Of a DNA stretch of 64,000 nucleotides, positions 39,501 through 47,036 are shown piece after piece. The stretch's first letter is position 1, and the number at the start of each line of letters is the position of its first letter. A program made the translations under genes and the position numbers. This stretch comes from Bacillota bacterium. Lineage in GTDB: Bacteria; Bacillota; SHA-98; UBA4971. Under the pieces are notes generated by a model. That model saw only the letters and a program-made list of their open reading frames with translations, was not told the origin of the DNA and searched no databases. The stretch spans positions 176,686 through 240,685 of the forward strand of contig JANLFY010000003.1 of NCBI GenBank assembly GCA_024653485.1, read 5' to 3'.

Positions 39501-40130
39501 GTCGGCCTTAGCCTCGAGCGGTTCCATCTGCCTGGCAAGCTCGCCCAACACGTCTCTCACGCGGGTCGCGCAAAGATCGGCCGTGGCGAGCCGCCTTGCC
39601 GCATCCGCCCTGCGCGCCTTGTACTTGTGAATGCCCGCAGCCTCTTCGAAGAACGCTCTGCGCTCGTCCGAACCAGCACCAAGGATGGCATCGATCTTCC
39701 CTTGCTCGATTATAGAGTACCCTTCCTTGGCGGCACCCGTATCCATGAACAGCGTTTGAATGTCTTTCAAGCGGCACGGGATCCCGCAAATGGAGAAGTC
39801 GCTCTCGCCGGAGCGGTAGACACGTCTCGTCACCGCGACCTCCACAAAGTCCAAGGGAAGCGAGCCGTCGGAGTTGTCGAAGACGAGCGTGACCTCGGCG
39901 AACCCCAGCGGCTTCCTCGCGCCCGACCCGGCGAAGATGACGTCCTCCATCCTCGTTCCCCTGAGAACACGCGCGCTTTGCTCCCCGAGAACCCACCTGA
40001 CCGCGTCCGCGAGGTTGCTCTTGCCGCTTCCGTTGGGTCCCACTATAGCAGTCACGCCTGGCGAGAATTCGAGTTCCGTCTTGTCTGCGAAGGACTTGAA
40101 CCCGTAAAGCTCCATCCGTTTGAGGTACAA
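36540..40130 (-). CDS. smc: Chromosome segregation protein SMC
   Basis: Condensin ATPase that organises and segregates chromosomes with ScpAB. About 1196 residues: N-terminal head with Walker A VGPNGSGKSNLADAVRWVLGEQ, two long coiled coils (about residues 165-490 and 650-1010), a hinge (GVVGAVADCIRVAPEYEQAIESALG region), and the C-terminal head with the signature LLSAGERALAAT and Walker B FCVLDEVDAALDEAN. The signature has Ala instead of the usual second Gly (LSGGER). TTG at 40130 (GGAGG seven bases upstream) gives LYLKRMELYGFKSF, the family start. Confidence 0.96.
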   Translation of the reverse strand: MYLKRMELYGFKSFADKTELEFSPGVTAIVGPNGSGKSNLADAVRWVLGEQSARVLRGTRMEDVIFAGSGARKPLGFAEVTLVFDNSDGSLPLDFVEVAVTRRVYRSGESDFSICGIPCRLKDIQTLFMDTGAAKEGYSIIEQGKIDAILGAGSDERRAFFEEAAGIHKYKARRADAARRLATADLCATRVRDVLGELARQMEPLEAKADEARRFQECCQELANLELALALKEFDALEARRAEITRAASQIDEKLGEEGCLRESLSDEISREREALSALEDERDRLQERAAALAAEIERAEGRISLARERETVQSAQVQALVESMEKDRQVLAACARESESKSARLAEISSELEEVSHHLDSLQTEERGLADTQRLSEQALEKVKADVIEVLSATADVKNELAKMALEDSARARQEERSRRELEAALAEVREAETLAAQEAARSEELGAKVRLVSRERADAERELGAARERLKRLTAESQETRTRVRELSLQVEALRRAASAGDWYPHGARAVLVAARRGDLPGVVGAVADCIRVAPEYEQAIESALGQALSDVIVEGDVHARAAVRYLKERGLGRATFLPLDLIRPGELARAEMAALSMDGVIGRASTLVQCEERVRKAVEHLLGRTIVARDLDAAVQVARATGTRLKVVTLEGDLVLPGGAISGGSGARGKQRETPLASRQRLEELEALLGSLAGASDRAELAVAKAQDEVSRLERAVEEARVAGQKLELEIARSEAVHSRALREMERARSKARLLQEELGTGGQDDRHRGEVRERLEAKRAHLEAAAQELAEAQARLTADLQETVRRREDIGKEMTALRVRVASLTQEAAGLREQVRALDARAREIAVDVEAREAELARVERTSKSACEEIASARAALESLGREKAEVDRALDSAKEARREMVRRLAQRESRLRMCQGEVEDLQRTRASLAAEEAGLVERVNRVLDELARNYHLTVDEARARAGEVSDKEEASARARSLRLQIEALGPVDQGVIDVYEALRKRHGDLASGLDDVARARAFLAEVMERSDGESEKRFRETLGAIRAEFGRKFERLFGGGRADLVMADDDAPDPGIEIVAEPPGKKLQSLSLLSAGERALAATALVFALLEVRPSPFCVLDEVDAALDEANVGRFTDVLRNAALKSQFVVVTHRKGTMEAADALYGVTMEESGVSKLISVRMDGVDIDGRQQETA

Positions 40131-40274
40131 AGCGAATCCTCCCTGGGCGTGCGCCTGCGCCCGGACGCGCCGCCCTACGCGAGTGCTACGCTCACAGGCG
40201 AAGGGCCGACCCGAATCGACACGCATCGCCCCGGATTGCACTGGTATTGTATCACAGCCCTAACCAAAAGAGAA

Positions 40275-41000
40275 TCATCCAGGGAAGAGCGATGCCTGGC
40301 GCCCTGACATGCATCCCACGTGGACCTCCATGCAGAGGTCTCGCCTTCTGCGGGCCTTTGAGGGAATCTCCGGGTGAACGAGAGATCCGTACCTGTGCAA
40401 CAGCCGCCGGAGCTTGGCCTTCACGCGAGTGCGAGCGTTGTCCACAGACTTGGGATCGAGTCCCATGGCCCTCCCGATCTCCCCAGTCGTGTACCCGCGG
40501 AGCAGGAGCGCGGTAACGGCGTACTCGAGCATCGAGAGATGACTCCGCAGCACCTGTTCCACACGGGCGCTCGCCCACTCGTTTTCGACAACTGCCTCGG
40601 GATCCACGTAGTCGCCGGCGAGGAGGTCCAGCACCATCCTGGTCTCCTCCTTGTCCACGTACGAGTACAGCGATATGGCCTGGTTGAGGGCTTTCTGCTT
40701 GCTGCTGGTGTGACGCCGAAGGCTGTTGTATATCTTCCTGATGATACAGAGGTACGCGAAGGAGCTGAACTTCACTCCTGGTTTGCCCGGGTCGTACTGG
40801 CGAATGGCATCCAGCAAGCCCACCAGCCCGTCCTGAATCAAATCCTCGAACTCCGACACGGGCAGACTCGGGGCCGTGGTCCGCACGATGTGCCTGACCA
40901 TGGGGACGTATTTCCTTATGAGTTCGTCCCGCGCCCCCTCCTGCCCTGACCTCGACCGCATCAACAACTCCATGTCGAGCTCCTGGTTGGTGTCGGACAT
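40275..41000 (-). CDS. sigH: Sporulation-type sigma factor, SigH-like
   Basis: About 241 residues of a sigma-70 family factor: region 2 (EFEDLIQDGLVGLLDAIRQYDP; FSSFAYLCIIRKIYNSLRR) and region 4 (EYAVTALLLRGYTTGEIGRAMGL, KSVDNARTRVKAKLRRLL), with a middle part DPEAVVENEWASARVEQVL. The KSVDNARTRVKAKL helix and DPEAVVENE resemble B. subtilis SigH. It has about 35 additional C-terminal residues. ATG at 41000 (GAGGGGGAT upstream). SigH proper normally sits near secE/nusG, so this could be the true SigH displaced or a paralogue; which one cannot be settled here. Between smc and spoVS. Confidence 0.8.
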   Translation of the reverse strand: MSDTNQELDMELLMRSRSGQEGARDELIRKYVPMVRHIVRTTAPSLPVSEFEDLIQDGLVGLLDAIRQYDPGKPGVKFSSFAYLCIIRKIYNSLRRHTSSKQKALNQAISLYSYVDKEETRMVLDLLAGDYVDPEAVVENEWASARVEQVLRSHLSMLEYAVTALLLRGYTTGEIGRAMGLDPKSVDNARTRVKAKLRRLLHRYGSLVHPEIPSKARRRRDLCMEVHVGCMSGRQASLFPG

Positions 41001-41221
41001 GACCCATCCCCCTCGACAGGCCGCCTCTGCATCCGCTAGATATATACTTCCGACGAGAGGGGAATATGATCTCTCGGATGGACAGGGCTCGCGACCGGAT
41101 TGGCCAAGTCGTGGGCGTGCGTGACGCAAGGGCCTTCGGGGTTCACGTCAAGCGGAGTCGACGACAAAGAGCCGAAGGGGCGTCAAGTCGGGGGGCCGCT
41201 GCTCCACGAGAAAGAGGAGGT
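41001..41221. other. Gap upstream of the sigma factor gene
   Basis: No gene seen. A TATATA/TATATC sequence near 41037-41046 on the minus strand could be a -10 element for the sigma factor gene but has no convincing -35 partner. The rest of the gap up to spoVS holds the spoVS terminator. Confidence 0.4.
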
Positions 41222-41266
41222 AAGAAAGCAGCCCGCATCTGCGGCCCTGCCGCATGTGCGGACTGC
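41222..41266 (-). terminator. Intrinsic terminator after spoVS
   Basis: On the minus strand GCAGTCCGCA pairs with TGCGGGCTGC (ten pairs, one G-T), and inside it TGCGGC pairs with GCCGCA around an AGG loop; the two stems are separated by a CA/GA internal loop. TTTCTTACC follows directly. This reads as a two-tier rho-independent terminator separating spoVS from the sigma factor gene. Read as DNA it looks like two copies of CCGCATNTGCGG, but the RNA fold explains both. Confidence 0.75.
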
Positions 41267-41333
41267 GTGACATCTACGGTGCGTGCGATAGGAGAGTAAT
41301 CACCATACCGAAACAGGAGGCGCACTTCTATGG

Positions 41334-41594
41334 TCACCTAGGCTCGACTATGAACTTTATCGCGGTCCTCTCCTCCCCATCGATCTGGATCTCGGCGAAA
41401 GCAGGGATGGTCACGAGGTCGATCCCATTAGGCGCAACAAATCCTCGCGTGATGGCGATTGCCTTGACAGCCTGGTTGACAGCTCCCGCCCCGACCGCCT
41501 GGACTTCCGCGGATCCCCTTTCTCGGAGCACCGCGGCAAGGGCGCCTGCCACCGACTTGGGCTTTGATTGCGCTGATACCTTAAGTACCTCCAC
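41334..41594 (-). CDS. spoVS: Stage V sporulation protein S
   Basis: 86 residues, the normal SpoVS length and nearly consensus sequence: EVLKVSAQSKPKSVAGALAAVLRERG, VQAVGAGAVNQAVKAIAITRG, GIDLVTIPAFAEIQIDGEERTAIKFIVEPR. SpoVS is an Alba-like small protein required for normal septation and coat assembly in B. subtilis; molecular role unsettled. GTG at 41594 has GGGAGGTAG five bases upstream. About 100 bases after an unknown gene. Confidence 0.96.
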   Translation of the reverse strand: MEVLKVSAQSKPKSVAGALAAVLRERGSAEVQAVGAGAVNQAVKAIAITRGFVAPNGIDLVTIPAFAEIQIDGEERTAIKFIVEPR

Positions 41595-41693
41595 GCCTTC
41601 TACCTCCCGTTCCCAGGTTTTGGACCATGCGCTTCTTGCCATATGTATATTCAACGTCACACTGGAAGATCCTTCGCATGGCGTCACTCGTGG

Positions 41694-42539
41694 CTATTTC
41701 GGTATTATGGGCCGAACACGCGGCCTTCTTGTTTCGTAGGGTCGGGGCAGGAAAGGCGGGGGTTCACCCTTGGCCTCCCTGATCACCTCGCTCTTCCATA
41801 CGAGGAGTCTTCTGTTGATCGCATCCATTGTCGCACGCGCGACGGCGTCGGTCTCGTAGGTTCGCACCGGTGCTGTCCCAATGAGCCGCTCCTCGCCCTG
41901 CGTTCCGATGGCACTTACGGACACGAGCGCGACGTCCTGGTCGAGCATCCTGAGGAGACGCACCTCGCCCACGGAGAGCATGCTCCTCGTCCGTAGGAAC
42001 GCCTCCACCGCCGCAATGGTCGCCTGCGCCACTACCTGATACTGGCCGTACTTCGTGGCTGGCCCCACCGCTGTGCCCGTGTACACCCTCCCCTGCAGGC
42101 CCAGCTCCACGACGGAATCGGCTGTGTGCTTGCCGAGATTGAGGTACACGCGGCCGATCTTGAGCCTGTGGCCCACGAGCGCCTCCAGCTCCATCTGTGG
42201 CATGTCCTTGAATACGCAGACACCGATGCGTCTGTGGTCTATCTTCAGTCCCCACTTTGCGTAGAGCACCGTCTCTATATCCCGTACCAGCTCCTGCGGC
42301 GAGCGCAGCTCGATCGACGTGCAATGCACCTCGGTAATCATGCGCTTGCCGTCCACGATGATCCTCACGGCGTTGAGCCCCGGGATTTGGGAAAGCACCT
42401 CGTTGACGTCCTCGATGTCAACGTCCTCCGGGACTATGTCATTGTACGGTACTTTGCGCCACTCGGGCCCCAACTCATGCCAGGCCAGTCGACGGCGCGG
42501 TATGCGCCTTTGTCGCGTATCCTCACGGGTTGCGACCAC
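41694..42539 (-). CDS. Uncharacterised protein with internal repeat, between rnc and spoVS
   Basis: About 281 residues, soluble by appearance, family not recognised. N-terminal third: basic, then VDIEDVNEVLSQIPGLNAVRIIVDGKRMITEVHCTSIELRSPQELVRDIETVLYAKWG, resembling an alpha-beta ACT-like unit. C-terminal half has two related alpha-beta units: one with GTAVGPATKYGQYQVVAQATIAAVEAFL, one with GTAPVRTYETDAVARATMDAINRRL; the shared pattern is GTA...VA-AT--A-----L. Ends with a basic Pro/Arg tail. GTG at 42539 (AAGGAGG eight bases upstream) lies just after the rnc stop. Placement beside spoVS and a sigma factor suggests a sporulation link; this is inference. Confidence 0.75.
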   Translation of the reverse strand: MVATREDTRQRRIPRRRLAWHELGPEWRKVPYNDIVPEDVDIEDVNEVLSQIPGLNAVRIIVDGKRMITEVHCTSIELRSPQELVRDIETVLYAKWGLKIDHRRIGVCVFKDMPQMELEALVGHRLKIGRVYLNLGKHTADSVVELGLQGRVYTGTAVGPATKYGQYQVVAQATIAAVEAFLRTRSMLSVGEVRLLRMLDQDVALVSVSAIGTQGEERLIGTAPVRTYETDAVARATMDAINRRLLVWKSEVIREAKGEPPPFLPRPYETRRPRVRPIIPK

Positions 42540-42553
42540 TCGCCATTCCTCCT

Positions 42554-43342
42554 TCAACCCTCAACGCGGGCGCCCCCAGCACCAGGCAGGAGACCCAGTC
42601 TAGCGAGGGCGTCGGCCGCTGCGGCTTGTTCCGCGGCTTTTTTCGACTTGCCGCTTCCGAACCCCACCGAGCTGCCCGCGAGCCTTGCCACGACCGTGAA
42701 CGTTTTGTCATGGTCCGGGCCCGCCTCGCGCACGACCTCGTATTCCGGGATAGATTTCTCCCTTTTCTGAAAGAACTCCTGCAGGATGGCCTTGTAATTT
42801 CTCGTCTCCTCGGCGTCCGCGCCTGCGTCCGGTCGAGGGCCGGGACGAAGTTCCCTCACCGCGAGCCGCTTTGCGGCCTCCAAGCCCTGGTCGAGAAAGA
42901 CCGCGCCCAAGATGGACTCGAACGCGTCAGCCAGCACCGAAGGCAGGCGCCGCCCACCGGAGGCCTCAAGGCTTCGGCCGACCCGCAGGAAGTCCGCTAT
43001 TCCGAGCCGGCCCGCCGCCTCAGCGAGCGCTTTCTCGCTCACGGCCCGGCCCAGAATCGTCGAGAGTTCGCCCTCTGGAGCCTCCGGGCACGTAACGTAA
43101 AGATGCCAGGCAGTCACCAGCTTGAGCACGGCATCACCGAGGAACTCCAGGCGCTCGTTTCCCGCGAGGGGGCCGCCACCCTCGAACGAGCTGTGGGTCA
43201 CGGCCTGCAGCAGCAAGTTCGGATCGTTGAAGCGAACACCGATGATCTCCTGAAGCCTCGTGAGCCCGGGGATTTCCATGCCGTCCCTCGCAGCCGCGGT
43301 CAAGTGCCTCGTTCTGGCGTAGTCCGCTCGACCTTCATCCAT
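42554..43342 (-). CDS. rnc: Ribonuclease III
   Basis: Double-strand RNA endonuclease for rRNA precursors and mRNA. About 262 residues: catalytic domain with the signature NERLEFLGDAVL, the second carboxylate site in ADAFESILGAVFLDQG, then a dsRNA-binding domain (NYKAILQEFFQKR; PDHDKTFTVVARLAG; GSGKSKKAAEQAAAADAL). ATG at 43342 lies ten bases after GGAGGGG; the open frame continues to 43432 with Glu/Gly-rich codons. Order acpP/fabF-rnc-smc is conserved, but three genes are inserted before smc here. Confidence 0.95.
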   Translation of the reverse strand: MDEGRADYARTRHLTAAARDGMEIPGLTRLQEIIGVRFNDPNLLLQAVTHSSFEGGGPLAGNERLEFLGDAVLKLVTAWHLYVTCPEAPEGELSTILGRAVSEKALAEAAGRLGIADFLRVGRSLEASGGRRLPSVLADAFESILGAVFLDQGLEAAKRLAVRELRPGPRPDAGADAEETRNYKAILQEFFQKREKSIPEYEVVREAGPDHDKTFTVVARLAGSSVGFGSGKSKKAAEQAAAADALARLGLLPGAGGARVEG

Positions 43343-43722
43343 AGCCGTGCGCCCCTCCTTATGCACAGAGGGGAGGCCGGATCGTCTCCAGCCTCCCCCG
43401 TTCTCCTGTTCGTCCTCTCTTTGTCCTCTCATTGCGTCCTCTTGACAGGCACTCTCGATAGGCCCACAGGTGGCAGCAACCCTCCCCGCCGCTCCCGCCT
43501 GATGTGCACCGTCTCATACGCCCAGTCCCGCCGCCTCCGCCTGCCTGCACTCCGCCTGCCTGCAACGGAGTGCGGCGCCTCGAGGTCCGCCCCATTCTCC
43601 ACGACGAGCAATGCGTCGGTGGGCGGTCGCGTCGTGTTAGCGGACTCACGCCGCCGGCTCAGCGACCCCGCAGCGCAGCGTTTTCCCGGCCGCGTGAACG
43701 AGTATGGCACTCCGTCGTTCTC
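43343..43722. other. 380-base gap between fabF and rnc
   Basis: No credible gene: short open frames here have no family features. An inverted repeat, GCACTCCG (43548-43555) and CGGAGTGC (43567-43574) with an 11-base loop, may be part of a terminator of the fab operon, but no U-tract follows. No good promoter for rnc was found. Confidence 0.5.
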
Positions 43723-44964
43723 TTACGCGTCGAACCTCTTCAAGACGAGTACCCCGTTGTGCCCTCCAAACCCAAAGGAGTTGCACATGGCCACGTCCAC
43801 CTGCCCCTTGCGCGCCACGTTTGGCACGTAGTCCAGATCGCACTCGGGGTCCGGGTCCTCGTAATTGATGGTAGCAGGGATCAACCCGGTGGAGATGGCG
43901 AACAGGCACGCGGCCGCGCCTACGCCCCCCGCCGCCCCGAGGAGGTGACCTGTCATCGACTTGGTCGAACTTATCGCCACCTTTGGCGCCAGGGGACCGA
44001 ACAACTCCTTTATGGCCATCGTCTCACACCTGTCGTTCAGGGGCGTCGAAGTGCCGTGGGCATTGATGTAGTCGACATCGGCCGGAGAGAGCCCCGCGTC
44101 GACAAGCGCCCTCTGCATCGCGAGCAGAGCACCCTTGCCCTCGGGGTCTGGCTCGACTATGTGGTGCGCATCATCGCTCGCGCCGTACCCGACCATCTCG
44201 GCATAAGGGTCCGCCCCACGCCTAAGCGCATGATCGAGCCGCTCCAGGACCAACACGACGCTGCCTTCTCCCATTACGAATCCGTCGCGTCCCCTGTCAA
44301 ACGGCCGACAGGCCTTCTCGGGCTCATCGTTCCGGCGAGACATGGCTCGCAACGCGCAGAACCCGGCAAACCCCGCGGGCGTGATCGCAGCTTCGGCGCC
44401 CCCTGCCAACACGACGTCTGCGTCACCCCTCTGAATCACCCGGAACGCTTCGCCGAGGGCGTTAGTGGCCGCCGCGCACGCGGTCGAAACGGTGATGTTG
44501 GGGCCTCTGGCGCCGGTGAATATCGCCACCTGCCCCGAAGCCATGTTCGGGATCATCATCGGGATGAAGAACGGACTCACTCTCCGAGGCCCCTCAGCCT
44601 GCAGCGCCCCTACTTGCTCCTCGAGCACCTCCAGGCCGCCGATGCCGCATCCCATCACAACGCCGACGCGGTCCCGGTTGGAGCCGTCGACGGTGAGCCC
44701 GGCATCGGTCAGAGCCAATCGCGCAGCCGCCACGGCAAACTGCGTGAACCTGGCCAGTCGGTGAGCCTCGCGCTCCGTCATGTAATCGGTGGCGACGAAG
44801 TCGCGCACCTCGCCTGCCATCTGCGTCCTGAAAGGAGAAGGGTCGAACCTCGTCACCCTTCCGATACCGTTCCGTGACGTCCTCAGGCCATCGAAAAACG
44901 CTTCACGGCCTATCCCGATGGGGGTGACCACGCCCAGGCCCGTCACCACCACTCGCTCAGTCAT
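43723..44964 (-). CDS. fabF: Beta-ketoacyl-ACP synthase II
   Basis: Condensing enzyme for fatty-acid chain elongation. About 413 residues: RVVVTGLGVVTPIG, active-site Cys in TVSTACAAATNAL (about residue 163), His in NAHGTSTPLNDRCE and His in STKSMTGHLLGAAGG. ATG at 44964 behind GGGGTGAGGG. Last gene of the fapR-controlled operon; ACP gene is immediately upstream. Confidence 0.97.
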   Translation of the reverse strand: MTERVVVTGLGVVTPIGIGREAFFDGLRTSRNGIGRVTRFDPSPFRTQMAGEVRDFVATDYMTEREAHRLARFTQFAVAAARLALTDAGLTVDGSNRDRVGVVMGCGIGGLEVLEEQVGALQAEGPRRVSPFFIPMMIPNMASGQVAIFTGARGPNITVSTACAAATNALGEAFRVIQRGDADVVLAGGAEAAITPAGFAGFCALRAMSRRNDEPEKACRPFDRGRDGFVMGEGSVVLVLERLDHALRRGADPYAEMVGYGASDDAHHIVEPDPEGKGALLAMQRALVDAGLSPADVDYINAHGTSTPLNDRCETMAIKELFGPLAPKVAISSTKSMTGHLLGAAGGVGAAACLFAISTGLIPATINYEDPDPECDLDYVPNVARKGQVDVAMCNSFGFGGHNGVLVLKRFDA

Positions 44965-45026
44965 TCCCTCACCCCACACAAAGCTCCCCCGGCACCCTTC
45001 TCAAGCGTGCAGGCCGATCTCTGGAC

Positions 45027-45290
45027 TTACTCCTCGTCGCCAACCCTCTCCAGAATGAACTCGACGATGTCCTGAACCGTCGTGTCTTCCGCGATCTCCA
45101 CGTCAAGGGTCCCGAGGTCGAATTCCCGGTCAAGTTCATCGCCGATGCTCATCCTCGTGGCAGAGTCGGCGTACAGGTCGTTCATCGTGGCGTCCCACGT
45201 CACCAACGATTCGTCGACCTTCGCCTCGCGAACGATGATCCTTTTGACCTTCTCGAAAATCGCCTCCGCTTTCGGACTCACCTCACCCAT
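45027..45290 (-). CDS. acpP: Acyl carrier protein, atypical
   Basis: 87 residues, acidic four-helix carrier to which growing acyl chains are bound. The phosphopantetheine Ser is in DLYADSATRMSIGDELDREFDL; the standard sequence there is GADSLDxVELVMELEDEF, so only D-S of DSLD remains and the conserved acidic/hydrophobic face of helix II (D-x-x-E-L) is altered. The rest (KVKRIIVREAKVDESLV; TVQDIVEFILERVG) looks like ACP. ATG at 45290 is preceded by GGAGGTG. It is in the operon position of acpP, between fabG and fabF, so it is probably the main ACP unless another is encoded elsewhere. Confidence 0.85.
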   Translation of the reverse strand: MGEVSPKAEAIFEKVKRIIVREAKVDESLVTWDATMNDLYADSATRMSIGDELDREFDLGTLDVEIAEDTTVQDIVEFILERVGDEE

Positions 45291-45343
45291 TTCCTTCACC
45301 TCCATTGATCCTGCTCTTGGCGGCCGGAGAGCCGCTCGCCACA

Positions 45344-46087
45344 TCACATCGCCATGCCTCCGTCCACGCAGAGGACCTGGCCGGTTATGTAGCCCGCTTC
45401 GTCCGACGCCAGGAAGACGCACGCGGCTGCCACTTCCTCAGCCGTGCCCGGGCGGCCCAGCGGCACGCCGGCAAGCAGCCTCGCCTTCACGTCGTCCTTC
45501 AGAGAGGCAGCCATGCCGACGTCTATGAGCCCGGGCGCGATGGCGTTCACCGTCACACCTCTCATGGCCAGTTCGCGGGCTGCGGCCTTCGTGAGGCCTA
45601 TTACGCCCGCCTTGGCCGCGGAGTAGTTGGCCTGCCCGGCGTTCCCCGTGACACCGGCCACAGACGAGATGTTTATTATCCTCCCGTGGCGCTGCCTAAA
45701 CATCCTCTTCCCCACGGCTCGGGTGAAATTGAACACTCCGGAGAGGTTTACGCGCATCACTTCCTCCCACTCGGCGTCGGTCATCCTGATGAGAAAGTTG
45801 TCCCGCCGTATCCCGGCATTGTTGACGAGGATGTCTATGCGGGAGAACCGCTCGCAGATGCGCTCGCAGGCCAGTTCCACATCGTCGGATGACGACACGT
45901 CACACGCGAGGGCAATGGCCTGCCTGCCCATCTCCTCGATCTTCCGGGCGAGATCCTCGGCGGCGGCAAGATTGCGCCCGGCCACCACTGCTACCGAGGC
46001 TCCTTCGCGTGCCATCGCCTCCACACAAGCCCGTCCTATCCCACCAGACGCTCCCGTCACAACGGCGACTTTGCCCGCCAGCCTCAT
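45344..46087 (-). CDS. fabG: 3-oxoacyl-ACP reductase
   Basis: NADPH-dependent reductase of fatty-acid elongation, SDR family. 247 residues: cofactor motif VVTGASGGIGRACVEAM, DILVNNAGIRRDNFL, catalytic Ser in IINISSVAGVTGN, Tyr-x-x-x-Lys in ANYSAAKAGVIGLTKAAA, VNAIAPGLI and a C-terminal YITGQVLCVDGGMAM. ATG at 46087 overlaps the fabD stop region (TAATATG). Normal in every key residue. Confidence 0.96.
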   Translation of the reverse strand: MRLAGKVAVVTGASGGIGRACVEAMAREGASVAVVAGRNLAAAEDLARKIEEMGRQAIALACDVSSSDDVELACERICERFSRIDILVNNAGIRRDNFLIRMTDAEWEEVMRVNLSGVFNFTRAVGKRMFRQRHGRIINISSVAGVTGNAGQANYSAAKAGVIGLTKAAARELAMRGVTVNAIAPGLIDVGMAASLKDDVKARLLAGVPLGRPGTAEEVAAACVFLASDEAGYITGQVLCVDGGMAM

Positions 46088-46088
46088 A

Positions 46089-47036
46089 TTACCGGACCCC
46101 CTTGATGAATTCAAGCGCATCTTCCATAGGGGCCGACGCCTCCGCCGCCACAGCTTGTGCCTCCGGCACGATGCGCCTGACCAGGCCCGTGAGCGTCTTT
46201 CCCGGACCGGCCTCCACGAATGCCCGCGCCCCTGTCTCCCACATGTACCTGACAGACTCCTCCCAGAGGACGGGAGAGGACATCTGTTTCACAAGCATCT
46301 CCCGCAACTCGTCCGCGTCGCACGACGCCCGTCCGGTCACGTTGCACACAACAGGCACGGCCGGCGTTCCCAAGTCCACACCCCTGAGTTCGGCCTCGAA
46401 CGCCGAAGAAGCGCTGGTCATCAGCTTCGAATGAAACGGCCCGCTCACCCTGAGCGGGATGACGCGCCGCGCCCCTGCGCGGGAACACAACTCGCCGGCC
46501 ACCCTCACCGCGCCTGTTTCGCCGGAGATAACCACCTGATCCGGCGCGTTGAAATTCGCCGCGTTCACGTCGCCCGCGCCCGAATTGCGGGCATCTTCAC
46601 AACAGCGCACGACGTCAATGCGCCCCAGGCCGACGATGGCGGCCATCGCCCCCACGCCCGGCGGCACGGCGGCCTGCATCAACTCTCCGCGCCTCCTCAC
46701 GAGCCGGACTGCCTGGCTGAACCCAAGACAACCGGCCGCGACGAGCGCCGAGTACTCTCCGAGACTGTGGCCGGCGACGATGCTCGGCTGCATCCCCATG
46801 GATTCCAGCACCCTGAAGACGGCCACGCTCACCGTGAGCACAGCGGGTTGGGTGTTCTGAGTGAGGGCGAGATCCTCAGCGGATCCCTGAAAGCACAGTT
46901 CGGACAGGCGGAAACCAAGAGCATCGTCTGCCTCCTCGAACACCTGCCTAGCCTCGGCGTACCGTGATGCCAGCTCCTTACCCATTCCCACGTATTGTGC
47001 GCCCTGCCCGGGAAACACGAGGGCTATCCTATTCAC
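46089..47036 (-). CDS. fabD: Malonyl-CoA:ACP transacylase
   Basis: Transfers malonyl from CoA to ACP. About 315 residues: IALVFPGQGAQYVGMG at the start, nucleophile in IVAGHSLGEYSALVAAG, RGELMQAAVPPGVGAMAAI, the HSKLMTSA segment with the second catalytic His, and a C-terminal ETGARAFVEAGPGKTLTGLVRRI. GTG at 47036 overlaps the fabH 3' end and has GGGTGAG upstream; a second GTG nine bases earlier is possible. Confidence 0.96.
   Translation of the reverse strand: MNRIALVFPGQGAQYVGMGKELASRYAEARQVFEEADDALGFRLSELCFQGSAEDLALTQNTQPAVLTVSVAVFRVLESMGMQPSIVAGHSLGEYSALVAAGCLGFSQAVRLVRRRGELMQAAVPPGVGAMAAIVGLGRIDVVRCCEDARNSGAGDVNAANFNAPDQVVISGETGAVRVAGELCSRAGARRVIPLRVSGPFHSKLMTSASSAFEAELRGVDLGTPAVPVVCNVTGRASCDADELREMLVKQMSSPVLWEESVRYMWETGARAFVEAGPGKTLTGLVRRIVPEAQAVAAEASAPMEDALEFIKGVR

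Noticed and set aside
41233-41261. Two copies of CCGCATNTGCGG as tandem operators upstream of the sigma factor gene
   Set aside because: They are fully explained as arms of one two-tier terminator followed by TTTCTT after spoVS.
42530-43831. 433-codon open frame on the plus strand opposite rnc
   Set aside because: It is antisense to the well-supported RNase III gene, has no domain features and reflects the high GC third-position bias.
43504-44877. 457-codon open frame on the plus strand opposite fabF
   Set aside because: FabF on the minus strand has all catalytic motifs; the plus-strand frame is Arg/His/Pro-rich shadow coding.
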